In this document: one piece after another, positions 1-7,113 of the stretch
Position numbering within the stretch: position 1 is the first letter of the stretch
Layout of the letters: the number at the start of each line of letters is the position of its first letter
From: Flavobacteriaceae bacterium
Lineage (GTDB): Bacteria; Bacteroidota; Bacteroidia; Flavobacteriales; Flavobacteriaceae
NCBI GenBank assembly: GCA_030618945.1
Contig: JAUXCI010000064.1
Span: 1-10,640 of the forward strand
Direction: 5' to 3'
Length of the DNA stretch: 10,640 bases
Notes under the pieces: generated by a model
The model's database searches: none
Seen by the model: the letters and a program-made list of their open reading frames with translations, nothing else
Told to the model about the DNA's origin: nothing
Program-made: the position numbers and the translations under genes

Positions 1-1015
1 AGAAAATAATCGGGAACATTACAGATAGAAAAAAACCACTGGCTTGAAACCCATAAAGAGCATATTCTGCAGGACCAAACATTGCCAAACCCAAACTGAG
101 AATAGCCAAAGAAGTAAACAATTTCAATACTAATTTACCGTCTAAAAATTTCAATAACACCAATCCTACTACACCTCCAATGGTCATCAAGCCCCAAAAG
201 TTGGCAACTGCAACTGCTCCCACTGTTTCATAATCATACCCATGGTAGGTTTGCAAAAATTTTGACATCCAGTATGAAATTCCTTGCTCTACGCCAACAT
301 ATGCAAAAATTCCAAAAAAGAACAATAGAACCGTTTTATCTTTAAAAAGTAAGAAATAACTGTCTTTTGTACCTACCTTTTCATCTTCGTTAAGTGCCAC
401 CTTAGGGAACTTAATCATAAGAGTTAAACCTATCATGATTAAACTTAAAAGTGCGAAAATCCAATAAATGGAAATCCATGACATATTAGAGGGTGTAACC
501 TCTGATAAAAAACCAATAATTACATTCTCATTTTTATCATCACCTATATTTGTTACTAACCATGAATAAACTAAGGGGCTTCCAAATGAAGCTCCTCCAA
601 AAATTAATTGTGCTAATACTGCTGTAAACGCATAATTTTCTTTACCTCCTACCTCTCTTAATAAAGGATATATTACAACTTGCATTATCGCCATCCCAGA
701 TCCGATGGTGAAAAGTGAAAATAAAAATACTCCAAAAGAAGGTATCCCTACAAAAAGAGACGAAGCAATAAAAGCTAAAAAAAAGCCGAAAAGCATCATT
801 TTTTTTTCTCCATATTTTTCAGTCATAAATCCTGCTGGAATTGACATCACCCCATAGGCAATAAAGAATGAAAAAGGCAAAAATCCAGCCATGGTATCAC
901 TAAGGTCATAACTAGAGGAAACGCTTGGATTTATAGCACCCAAAATATTTGTTAAAAAAGAGATAACAAAGAATGCTGCTAAAATTAGTACTACTAAAAT
1001 ATAATTTCTTTTCAT
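1..1015 (-). CDS. Sugar MFS symporter, FucP/FGHS type (3' end missing)
   Basis: Inner-membrane proton-coupled sugar transporter of the major facilitator superfamily. Reading the minus strand from the ATG at 1013-1015 gives 338 uninterrupted codons that run off the left edge; the family is usually about 400-440 residues, so roughly the last fifth is outside. Visible features are a short Lys/Arg start followed at once by a hydrophobic helix (MKRNYILVVLILAAFF), the loop 2-3 region FFIAYGVMSIPAGFMTEKYG, the stretch IYPLLREVGGKENYAF, a hydrophilic central loop (FPKVALNEDEK), and YVGVEQGISYWMSKFL in the second half, which resembles the fucose/glucose/galactose symporter branch. About nine or ten membrane segments are visible. 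The sugar cannot be read from sequence. It is divergent from the GH9 gene and shares its control region, so it probably imports the product of that enzyme. The leader is A-rich with no Shine-Dalgarno sequence, as is normal in Bacteroidota. Confidence 0.88.
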   Translation of the reverse strand, partial: MKRNYILVVLILAAFFVISFLTNILGAINPSVSSSYDLSDTMAGFLPFSFFIAYGVMSIPAGFMTEKYGEKKMMLFGFFLAFIASSLFVGIPSFGVFLFSLFTIGSGMAIMQVVIYPLLREVGGKENYAFTAVLAQLIFGGASFGSPLVYSWLVTNIGDDKNENVIIGFLSEVTPSNMSWISIYWIFALLSLIMIGLTLMIKFPKVALNEDEKVGTKDSYFLLFKDKTVLLFFFGIFAYVGVEQGISYWMSKFLQTYHGYDYETVGAVAVANFWGLMTIGGVVGLVLLKFLDGKLVLKLFTSLAILSLGLAMFGPAEYALYGFQASGFFLSVMFPIIF

Positions 1016-1075
1016 TTTTTATTGATTTAAATTTTACAAGAATATCTTTTTAATGGATGGTAACTTTATTTTTTT

Positions 1076-1106
1076 CAAATTTATATATAAAAACATTTAA
1101 ATGCAA
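1076..1106 (-). promoter_or_regulatory. Predicted promoter of the MFS transporter
   Basis: On the minus strand the -7 element reads TAAATTTG (1076-1083), a full match to TAnnTTTG, and a -33 TTG lies at 1104-1106 after a 20-base spacer. The -33 TTG is inside the inverted repeat at 1102-1115, so a protein bound there would block the promoter. The predicted leader is about 60 bases. The match is to the known Bacteroidota consensus; use of this promoter is inferred. Confidence 0.5.
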
Positions 1107-1116
1107 CTTATTGCAC
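1101..1116. promoter_or_regulatory. Candidate LacI-family operator, copy 1
   Basis: The core TGCAA-CTTA-TTGCA at 1102-1115 has perfect 5-base inverted arms around 4 bases, with flanking A and C. It matches the arms of the general LacI-family pattern TGnAA-n4-TTnCA but lacks the common central CG. Fifteen of 16 bases are identical to copy 2 at 1293-1308. It overlaps the -33 element of the predicted transporter promoter. Binding by the LacI protein encoded at 3120-4157 is an inference. Confidence 0.6.
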
Positions 1117-1262
1117 TGTATAATTAAATATTAACCCATTACTATGAATATCTTGAAAAAATATTATTTTTAACTATCACTTAAATACCTTTATTACAAT
1201 ATTTTTATCGAAATTATACTCAAAAAATCACAAAACGCAAATAAAATAATAACCATAATGAA

Positions 1263-1292
1263 TTGTAGTGTAAAATTTTTAGATTATTTTTG
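1263..1292 (+). promoter_or_regulatory. Predicted promoter of the GH9 gene
   Basis: A -33 TTG (1263-1265) is followed after exactly 19 bases by TATTTTTG (1285-1292), a full match to the Bacteroidota -7 element TAnnTTTG. Transcription would start a few bases downstream, inside the inverted repeat 1294-1307, and give a leader of about 60 bases. The sequence match is direct; activity is inferred. Confidence 0.55.
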
Positions 1293-1308
1293 ATGCAATT
1301 TATTGCAC
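1293..1308. promoter_or_regulatory. Candidate LacI-family operator, copy 2
   Basis: The core TGCAA-TTTA-TTGCA at 1294-1307 has perfect 5-base inverted arms and the same flanking A and C as copy 1, from which it differs by one central base. It begins two bases after the -7 element of the predicted GH9 promoter and so covers the expected transcription start, a classic place for repression. The two copies are 192 bases apart centre to centre, a distance at which looping by a tetramer or a pair of dimers is possible. Confidence 0.6.
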
Positions 1309-1356
1309 GATTATTAAAACTTAAAAATATTACCATAAAACTTAAAACTAATTTCT

Positions 1357-3117
1357 ATGCGAAAATTTATTCCAACTTTATTATTAGCGTTTGTCTTTAC
1401 AAATAGCTTATTCAGCCAAGTGAGTGAAAGCAAAGTATTGGTCAATCATGTTGGTTACGACCAATACGGAGAGAAAAAAGTAGTTTTTCAATCAAAGTCT
1501 AAAGAAAAAGTACAGAATTTTAATGTCATTGATAGTGATGGAAAAACAGTTTTTGAAGGTGCATTCAATTCTGGAGGCAAGGTTGATAACTGGCATACAG
1601 GAAATGCTTATGCCGGTCTGTTCAGCGAATTGGAAAACCCTGGCAATTATTTTATCGAAGTGAACTTTGAAGGAAAAAAGATAAAATCATCTGTTTTTGA
1701 AATCAAACAAGGTCAATTTGTTGACAAATCCATGGAATTGATGCTCCAAGGATTACAATCCATTCATCCTGCAGATAAATATGAAAAGTGGGATTCTAAT
1801 ATTTCTTTTTTTGGAGATAAAAAAGGAAAACGAGACCTTCACGGAGGTTGGTATGATGCTTCCGGAGATTTTAGTAAATATTTAAGTCATTTGTGTTATA
1901 CCAATTATATGTCTCCTCAGCAAACCCCTATGGTTGTTTATAATCTTCTGGTTTCTGCAAACAATATTTCTGAAAAATATACAGAATTATCAAAAGAAAT
2001 GATTGTTGAATCCGCTTGGGGTGCAGATTTTTTAGTACGTATGCAAGACCCAGATGGTTACTTTTATACCATTGTTTTTGATAACTGGACCAAAGATGAA
2101 ACAAAAAGAGAGATTTGTGCTTATGAAACCTCTGACGGAATCCGTACCGCCGATTACAAGGCAGCATTTCGTGAAGGTGCAGGAATTAGCATCGCTGCTT
2201 TAGCTCGTTTAAGCGCTGAAGGTGTTTCAGGTGAATTTAGTAATGAAATTTATCTTGAGAAAGCCGAAAAGGGCTTTGCTCATTTATTGGAAAATAATAT
2301 AAAGTATTGTGATGATAATAAAGAAAACATTATTGATGATTATACAGCTTTAATGGCAGCAACAGAACTTTACAATGCTACTAAAAATGAAAAATATCTT
2401 AGTCATGCGCGTTTAAGAGCACAAAATCTGGCAGACAGAATTAGTGAAGATAAAAACTATAAAGGTTGGTTTAGAGCAGATGAAAGTGGTATTCATCCTT
2501 ATTTTCATGCTGCTGAAGCAGGATATCCTTTAATGTCATTAAGCAGATATTTGGATATAGAAACAGATGAAACAAAAAGAAAGCTTGCCATAGAAACAAT
2601 TAGAAAATCAGTGGCTTTTGAACTTTACATTACCCAAGAAGTGAATAATCCTTTCGGTTACCCTCGTCAATATGTAAAAGCAATTGATGAAGAAAACAAA
2701 AGGGGCTCTTTCTTTATTCCTCACAATAACGAATCTGGATATTGGTATCAGGGTGAAAATGCCCGATTGGCATCTTTAGCAGCTGGCTTTAATTATACTA
2801 AAAAGTATATGCTTGAGGAGCAACAAAAAGAAGTCAATAGTTTTGTGCAGAATCAAATTAATTGGATTTTAGGTCTTAACCCTTATGATATGAGTATGCT
2901 TGACGGATTAGGTCGAAATAATCCTGAATACTTAGAGCCACATAATTGGAATTACAAAGGGGGTATTGCCAATGGTATTACCGCAGGTGTAAAGGATGAG
3001 TCTGATATTGCCTTCTTACCAAGTCCACAAGACCAAGATCCGGCCCAACGTTGGAGGTGGCCTGAACAGTGGATTCCTCACGTGGGATGGTTTATGTTGG
3101 CCGTGTCATCAAAATAA
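1357..3117 (+). CDS. Secreted glycoside hydrolase family 9 (cellulase-like)
   Basis: A 586-residue exported beta-glycosidase of GH9, the inverting (alpha/alpha)6-barrel family of endoglucanases, exo-beta-glucosidases and exo-beta-glucosaminidases. Residues 1-20 are a Sec signal peptide, probably cleaved before Gln21 (LFS|QVSES). Residues 25-117 form the Ig-like N-terminal domain typical of CelD-type GH9 (VLVNHVGYDQYGEKKVVF). The catalytic domain starts near 125. Its base motif is at 163-174, GGWYDASGDFSKY, where Asp167 and Asp171 are the likely water-activating pair. The usual NEVxxxxN ending with the catalytic acid is not recognisable; Glu570 in PEQWIPHVGWFMLAV is the best candidate. There is no carbohydrate-binding module, no lipobox and no type IX secretion tail, so the protein is probably periplasmic and acts on oligosaccharides. 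Divergent from a sugar symporter and probably controlled by LacI. The substrate (beta-glucan fragments or another beta-linked sugar) is not determinable here. Confidence 0.88.
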   Translation: MRKFIPTLLLAFVFTNSLFSQVSESKVLVNHVGYDQYGEKKVVFQSKSKEKVQNFNVIDSDGKTVFEGAFNSGGKVDNWHTGNAYAGLFSELENPGNYFIEVNFEGKKIKSSVFEIKQGQFVDKSMELMLQGLQSIHPADKYEKWDSNISFFGDKKGKRDLHGGWYDASGDFSKYLSHLCYTNYMSPQQTPMVVYNLLVSANNISEKYTELSKEMIVESAWGADFLVRMQDPDGYFYTIVFDNWTKDETKREICAYETSDGIRTADYKAAFREGAGISIAALARLSAEGVSGEFSNEIYLEKAEKGFAHLLENNIKYCDDNKENIIDDYTALMAATELYNATKNEKYLSHARLRAQNLADRISEDKNYKGWFRADESGIHPYFHAAEAGYPLMSLSRYLDIETDETKRKLAIETIRKSVAFELYITQEVNNPFGYPRQYVKAIDEENKRGSFFIPHNNESGYWYQGENARLASLAAGFNYTKKYMLEEQQKEVNSFVQNQINWILGLNPYDMSMLDGLGRNNPEYLEPHNWNYKGGIANGITAGVKDESDIAFLPSPQDQDPAQRWRWPEQWIPHVGWFMLAVSSK

Positions 3118-3119
3118 GA

Positions 3120-4157
3120 TTATAATTTCTTTATTTTCAATGAAGAACCTTTGATAATGAATTTTGCAGGGATTACAATTGTATCATCCATTACTTTGCT
3201 TTTTTCAATCTGTTCAAATAATCTTTCCGCAGCTTTTTCTCCAATTTCTGAGCCCGAAAACTGAACTGTTGTCAAAGAAATATCAGCATCTGGGATATTT
3301 TTATCATTACTAAAACCTACAAAAAGCAAATCCTTGGGTATTTTTAAGTTTTTCTTTTTTAACCAGGATAATATATGGCTGCTTGTATAGTTGTTAGGAG
3401 AAATTATTCCATCAGGAATTTTAAAATTTTCATATAGGTCATCCAAATAATTATATATTTTTTCTTTAACCAGATTACCTTCATAAATCATTTCTTCATT
3501 CAAAGTTAAATCAGATGCAGAAATTGCAGAGGAATAACCATCGATAATATCTGCATAATAAGGATTCTTACGATCATTTATCAAGATAGAGATGCTTTTA
3601 CAACCCATTGATATTAAGTGATTTACTGCCAAATAGGAGCCGTGAGAAATATCCGGAGATATATTTACAGCTTTCAGGTTTTGATCCGTATTATTAATAA
3701 AAACCGTTGGTATATTATGATTAATTAATGCTGACAAATGATCTGATCCAGCACCTTTATCAAATAGTCCAATTATAACTCCTTCAATATTTAGCTTAAT
3801 GATTGATCTGGCGTAAGATTTTTCCAGCTCGATGGAGTTATTAGTATAAGCGATATACAAGTTATAGTCATTATTTTTGGCAAAGTTTTGAACCCTCTCA
3901 ATAGCGTCAATATAAAACGCATTATCAATCTCAGGCACCAAAAAACAAATTGTTTTTGAATTTTCCGGATTCATATATGCCGGAATATTAGGCTGGTATC
4001 CTAACTTTTTTGCTGCCGCCCAAACTTTCTCTTTCGTTGATTGACTTATTTTAGGATGGTTGTTTAAAGCTCTTGATACTGTAGATGCAGAGATGTCAAT
4101 CGAATCTGCAATGTCTTTGACAGTTATATTTGCTTTCTTGTTATTTTCTTTTTTCAA
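3120..4157 (-). CDS. LacI/GalR-family transcriptional regulator
   Basis: A 345-residue DNA-binding regulator that senses a sugar or related ligand. The helix-turn-helix is at about 11-35 (ITVKDIADSIDISASTVSRAL), with the usual NNHPKIS turn, then the hinge at 54-70 and a periplasmic-binding-protein-like effector domain from about 70 to 340, which ends with the family signatures FVGFSNDKN and SLTTVQFSGSEIG. The start is TTG at 4155-4157: no ATG or GTG lies between the upstream in-frame stop (4224-4226) and the HTH. The start overlaps the last 17 bases of nadB, so translation is probably coupled to it. The hinge is odd: the usual Leu that intercalates into DNA has no clear counterpart (NIPAYMNPENSKTI), and the hinge is one residue shorter than in LacI or PurR. 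The most likely targets are the two repeats at 1101 and 1293. It is convergent with GH9, with only two bases between the stops. Confidence 0.9.
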   Translation of the reverse strand: MKKENNKKANITVKDIADSIDISASTVSRALNNHPKISQSTKEKVWAAAKKLGYQPNIPAYMNPENSKTICFLVPEIDNAFYIDAIERVQNFAKNNDYNLYIAYTNNSIELEKSYARSIIKLNIEGVIIGLFDKGAGSDHLSALINHNIPTVFINNTDQNLKAVNISPDISHGSYLAVNHLISMGCKSISILINDRKNPYYADIIDGYSSAISASDLTLNEEMIYEGNLVKEKIYNYLDDLYENFKIPDGIISPNNYTSSHILSWLKKKNLKIPKDLLFVGFSNDKNIPDADISLTTVQFSGSEIGEKAAERLFEQIEKSKVMDDTIVIPAKFIIKGSSLKIKKL

Positions 4158-5733
4158 GTTGCGTGTTTTTATTATCCAAACTGTAAAAAGCTCCTTTATT
4201 CTCCTTTCTTTCCATAGATTGTTTCACCACAAGGTAAGCGATAGCATTTAGGTTTCTCAATTCGCAAATCTGTGGAGAAAGTTTTGATTTCTCATAAGCC
4301 TTTTCGGTATCCTGAAAAAGATAATCCAAATGATCAAGAGCCTTTTCAAGCCGTTCATTTGAACGAACAATGGCCACCAGGTCGGTCATGATATTCTGAA
4401 TAGTCTTTCTGTTATGAGAAATCAAAACATTCTCTTTTGGAACCATCGTTCCTTCTTCATCCCACTCAGGAATAGCAAGGCTCTTATCAAATATCCGTTT
4501 GCTTCTATTTTCAATAATTTCATTCGCTATCTTATTTCCAAAAACCAAGGCCTCCAGCAAAGAATTCGATGCCAATCTATTGGCACCATGTAAACCTGTG
4601 CATGAGCATTCACCACAAGCAAATAAATTCGATATAGAACTATATCCTTTGCTATCTACATCTATACCACCCATCAAATAATGGGCGGCCGGTACAACAG
4701 GAATCCATTGTGACTCCACGTCAATCCCAAGGCTTTTACACATATCCAAAATATTTGGAAAATGCTTTTTAAAATCGATCATATCAAGATGGGTACAATC
4801 CAAATAAACGTTGGTATCCCCAGAAAAAATAAGTTCCGAATTTATGGCCCTGGAAACGATATCCCTGGGTGCCAATTCCGCTCTGGAATCAACTTTTAAC
4901 ATAAATCGTTCTCCTGATTTGTTCCGCAAATAAGCTCCAAACCCTCTTACCGCCTCTGATATCAGAAAAGACGGACTTACTCCTGGCTGGTAGAGCGCAG
5001 TAGGATGAAACTGAACAAATTCCATATCAGTTACTCTGGCTTTTGCCCTATAGGCCATTGCAATACCATCCCCCGTTGCGATCACCGGATTTGTGGTGGC
5101 CGCATAAACCTGACCTATTCCTCCGGTAGCCAGAACTATTGAGGAGGCTAAAAAGGTATCAATTTTATTGGTTTTTTGATTGAGGATATAGGCTCCATAA
5201 CAAGTTATCTCTTCCTGGCCCTCATTCTTTGAAATATGATGGTTGGTAATAAGGTCGATAGCAAAATGATAAGGTAATACGCTAATATTTTTCAACAACC
5301 TTACTTGCTCCAATAAGGTCTGTTCGATTTCAAAACCGGTAATATCTTTATAATGTAGAATCCTGTTTGTAGAATGACCGCCTTCTTTGCCCAGATCAAT
5401 TTCTCCAAGTAGGTTATGATCAAAATCTGTTCCCCATCTGATGAGTTGTTTCATACAATGAGGAGCTTCTTCCACAACCATCTTGACTACCTCAGGGTCA
5501 TTGAGCTGGTCTCCTGCTACCATAGTATCTTTAATATGATCTTCAAAAGAATCCAATTTATCCCAGACTGCAGCTATGCCTCCTTGGGCATATTTTGTGT
5601 TTGACTCACTTTCATCAGCTTTGGTAGCAATGATGATTGATTTTTCAGGCAAGGCCTGAGCCGTTTTAATAGCTATTGAAAGTCCGGCAACACCCGACCC
5701 TAAAACTAAAATATCTGCTTTAAATACGCTCAT
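4141..5733 (-). CDS. nadB: L-aspartate oxidase
   Basis: Cytosolic FAD enzyme that oxidises L-aspartate to iminoaspartate, the first step of de novo NAD synthesis; its product goes to NadA. At 530 residues it has normal length. The N-terminal FAD-binding fold shows DILVLGSGVAGLSIA (7-21, GxGxxG) and a Glu/Asp-rich loop followed by YAQGGIAA (48-55). Active-site residues known from E. coli NadB are visible at nearly the same numbers: His243 (QFHPTALY), Glu260, Arg290 (APRDIVSR), His351 (AAHYLMGG) and Arg386 (GANRLASNS). The helical C-terminal domain, from about 430, ends with the expected ERKENKGAFYSLD segment, so the gene is intact despite the overlap with lacI. The ATG at 5731-5733 begins one base after the nadA stop (TGATATG), which points to translational coupling. 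This dehydrogenase-like oxidase can in known cases use oxygen or fumarate as acceptor. Confidence 0.97.
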   Translation of the reverse strand: MSVFKADILVLGSGVAGLSIAIKTAQALPEKSIIIATKADESESNTKYAQGGIAAVWDKLDSFEDHIKDTMVAGDQLNDPEVVKMVVEEAPHCMKQLIRWGTDFDHNLLGEIDLGKEGGHSTNRILHYKDITGFEIEQTLLEQVRLLKNISVLPYHFAIDLITNHHISKNEGQEEITCYGAYILNQKTNKIDTFLASSIVLATGGIGQVYAATTNPVIATGDGIAMAYRAKARVTDMEFVQFHPTALYQPGVSPSFLISEAVRGFGAYLRNKSGERFMLKVDSRAELAPRDIVSRAINSELIFSGDTNVYLDCTHLDMIDFKKHFPNILDMCKSLGIDVESQWIPVVPAAHYLMGGIDVDSKGYSSISNLFACGECSCTGLHGANRLASNSLLEALVFGNKIANEIIENRSKRIFDKSLAIPEWDEEGTMVPKENVLISHNRKTIQNIMTDLVAIVRSNERLEKALDHLDYLFQDTEKAYEKSKLSPQICELRNLNAIAYLVVKQSMERKENKGAFYSLDNKNTQLEKRK

Positions 5734-5734
5734 A

Positions 5735-6733
5735 TCATTTCGAAGAGATATCTAACATTCTTTGAATCGGAATAAGCGCTTGTTTTTGAATATCTTCCGG
5801 CACGTGAATTTCCGGTAATTCATATTTCATACATAAATACAATTTCTCCATTGTATTCATTTTCATATAAGGGCATTCACTACAAGCACAGGTATTATCC
5901 TCAACTGCAGGCGCCGGATAGAGGGTTTTATTCGGAACTTCCTTTTGCATTTCATGTAAAATCCCAGCCTCAGTAGCCACAATGAATTCCGTGGCCGGAC
6001 TTGTTTTGGCATAATTGATCAAACCAGAGGTGGAGCCAATATATTCAGCCGTTTTTAATATATGTTCTTCTGATTCAGGGTGGGCTATAATCTTAGCTTT
6101 TGGATGGGCTTTATGAGTAGTGATGAGCTTGTCAATTGAAAATGCCTCATGAACTATACAAGCGCCTTCCCATAATAACATATTTCTGCCCGTCTCCTTG
6201 TTGATATAAGCTCCCAGATTTTTGTCTGGAGCAAAAATAATAGGCTTATCCAATGGAATGGAATCTATAATTTTTTTAGCGTTTGATGAAGTACAGCAAA
6301 TATCGCTTAATGCTTTTACTTCTGCCGATGTGTTTACATAAGATACCACCAAATGATCTGGGTTCTTTTCTTTAAAAACTTTAAGATCTTTGGCTTCACA
6401 TGCCTCTGCCAGGGAACATCCCGCATTTAAATCAGGCAAAAGAACTTTTTTGGTAGGATTGAGAATTTTAGCTGTCTCGGCCATAAAATGCACTCCGGCA
6501 AAAACGATCAAATCGGCATCTACCTCAGCAGCTTTATAAGAAAGTTGAAGACTGTCACCCACAAAATCAGCAATATCCTGAATCGCAGGTTCCTGATAAT
6601 AATGCGCTAGAATAACAGCATTTTTTTCTTTTTTAAGTTTTTTGATCTCAGCGGCAAAATCCAATTTCTTTGGCAGGTCAAGATTCAAATATCCATTCTT
6701 ATTTAAGTTGTTTACCGCTTGTTCAAATTCCAT
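5735..6733 (-). CDS. nadA: Quinolinate synthase A
   Basis: Condenses iminoaspartate (from NadB) with dihydroxyacetone phosphate to quinolinate, the precursor of NAD. It is a cytosolic, oxygen-sensitive 4Fe-4S enzyme built from three similar domains. The 332-residue protein carries the expected cluster ligands Cys106 ([10 protein letters not shown]), Cys192 (WEGACIVHE) and Cys287; the last lies in CACSECPYM, which contains the CxxC (284/287) of the bacterial CxxCxxC motif. Other family signatures are [20 protein letters not shown] (43-62), the [14 protein letters not shown] segment (78-91) and [10 protein letters not shown] (253-262). The ATG at 6731-6733 is the natural start; the upstream region is non-coding. 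It is first in the apparent transcript nadA-nadB-lacI. nadC, the next pathway enzyme, is not in the window. Confidence 0.97.
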   Translation of the reverse strand: MEFEQAVNNLNKNGYLNLDLPKKLDFAAEIKKLKKEKNAVILAHYYQEPAIQDIADFVGDSLQLSYKAAEVDADLIVFAGVHFMAETAKILNPTKKVLLPDLNAGCSLAEACEAKDLKVFKEKNPDHLVVSYVNTSAEVKALSDICCTSSNAKKIIDSIPLDKPIIFAPDKNLGAYINKETGRNMLLWEGACIVHEAFSIDKLITTHKAHPKAKIIAHPESEEHILKTAEYIGSTSGLINYAKTSPATEFIVATEAGILHEMQKEVPNKTLYPAPAVEDNTCACSECPYMKMNTMEKLYLCMKYELPEIHVPEDIQKQALIPIQRMLDISSK

Positions 6734-7113
6734 ATGTCAATCTACTTTTATACCTGCTAAATTAACACTTTTTAGGCAAACGAATAAGGTCTATTTCATA
6801 TAGAAACCATCATATAATTGAGCTTTGCTCAGCTTCAATAAATACAATATTACATCTCTCGACTTATAAAGTGTGGCATCTAATATTTATTCAAATTCTT
6901 TGGAAACAATTAAAAATTATTTATATTTGATTGGTTTTCATAGTCTTATAATAAAAATAATATGGGAAACTCAATTTTACATGTACCTGAGAAGGTTTTA
7001 TAAACACGTTAATAATTTGTTGCGTATCTTCGGGATGTTCCTATGAAGTACTGTAAAAAGAAATAAATTCGATCTTTCATAGATTAAACTTGTATCCAAA
7101 CAACTTATAAAAA
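6734..7113. promoter_or_regulatory. Divergent gap between nadA and the LytTR regulator
   Basis: A 380-base AT-rich non-coding stretch that must hold promoters in both directions. A good plus-strand promoter match lies at 6899-6929 (listed separately). For nadA on the minus strand I found no convincing TAnnTTTG with a properly spaced TTG; the closest is TTCGTTTG at 6777-6784, which has one mismatch. No NadR, NrtR or NiaR type site and no riboswitch is recognisable by eye. A small hairpin, GAGC-TTT-GCTC, sits at 6820-6830, and a 13-codon reading frame at 6962-7003 is likely chance. Confidence 0.4.
6899..6929 (+). promoter_or_regulatory. Predicted promoter of the LytTR response regulator
   Basis: TTTG (6899-6902), a 19-base spacer and TATATTTG (6922-6929) fully match the Bacteroidota housekeeping promoter pattern. 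If used, transcription starts near 6936 and leaves an untranslated leader of about 180 bases before the TTG start at 7114. A closer promoter cannot be excluded. Confidence 0.45.

Larger units (their letters stand above)
1016..1356. promoter_or_regulatory. Divergent control region between transporter and GH9 genes
   Basis: This 341-base gap is very AT-rich and contains no plausible gene. It holds two copies of an inverted repeat (1101-1116 and 1293-1308) and one Bacteroidota-type promoter for each direction, listed separately. Both predicted transcripts would have untranslated leaders of about 60 bases. The space between the two repeats (about 1117-1292, apart from the promoter elements) shows no other structure that I could recognise. 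Confidence 0.6.

Noticed and set aside
1928..2167. Open frame of 79 codons antisense to the GH9 gene
   Set aside because: It lies fully inside a well-supported gene, and its translation shows no domain, signal or natural composition. Similar shadow frames at 4060-4251, 4499-4681, 5416-5604, 7932-8219, 8596-8802 and 10364-10552 were dropped for the same reason.
3111..3137. Inverted repeat AAAATAA / TTATTTT between GH9 and lacI as a terminator
   Set aside because: Seven A/T-only pairs around a 13-base loop would be unstable, and there is no GC stem with a T tract.
6820..6830. Hairpin GAGC-TTT-GCTC upstream of nadA as an NAD-responsive site
   Set aside because: The stem has only four pairs, there is no second copy, and it does not resemble a NadR, NrtR or NiaR site that I can recall.
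6962..7003. Thirteen-codon frame (MGNSILHVPEKVL) as a leader peptide
   Set aside because: It has no ribosome-binding signal and no attenuator-like composition or downstream hairpin; a frame this short is expected by chance.
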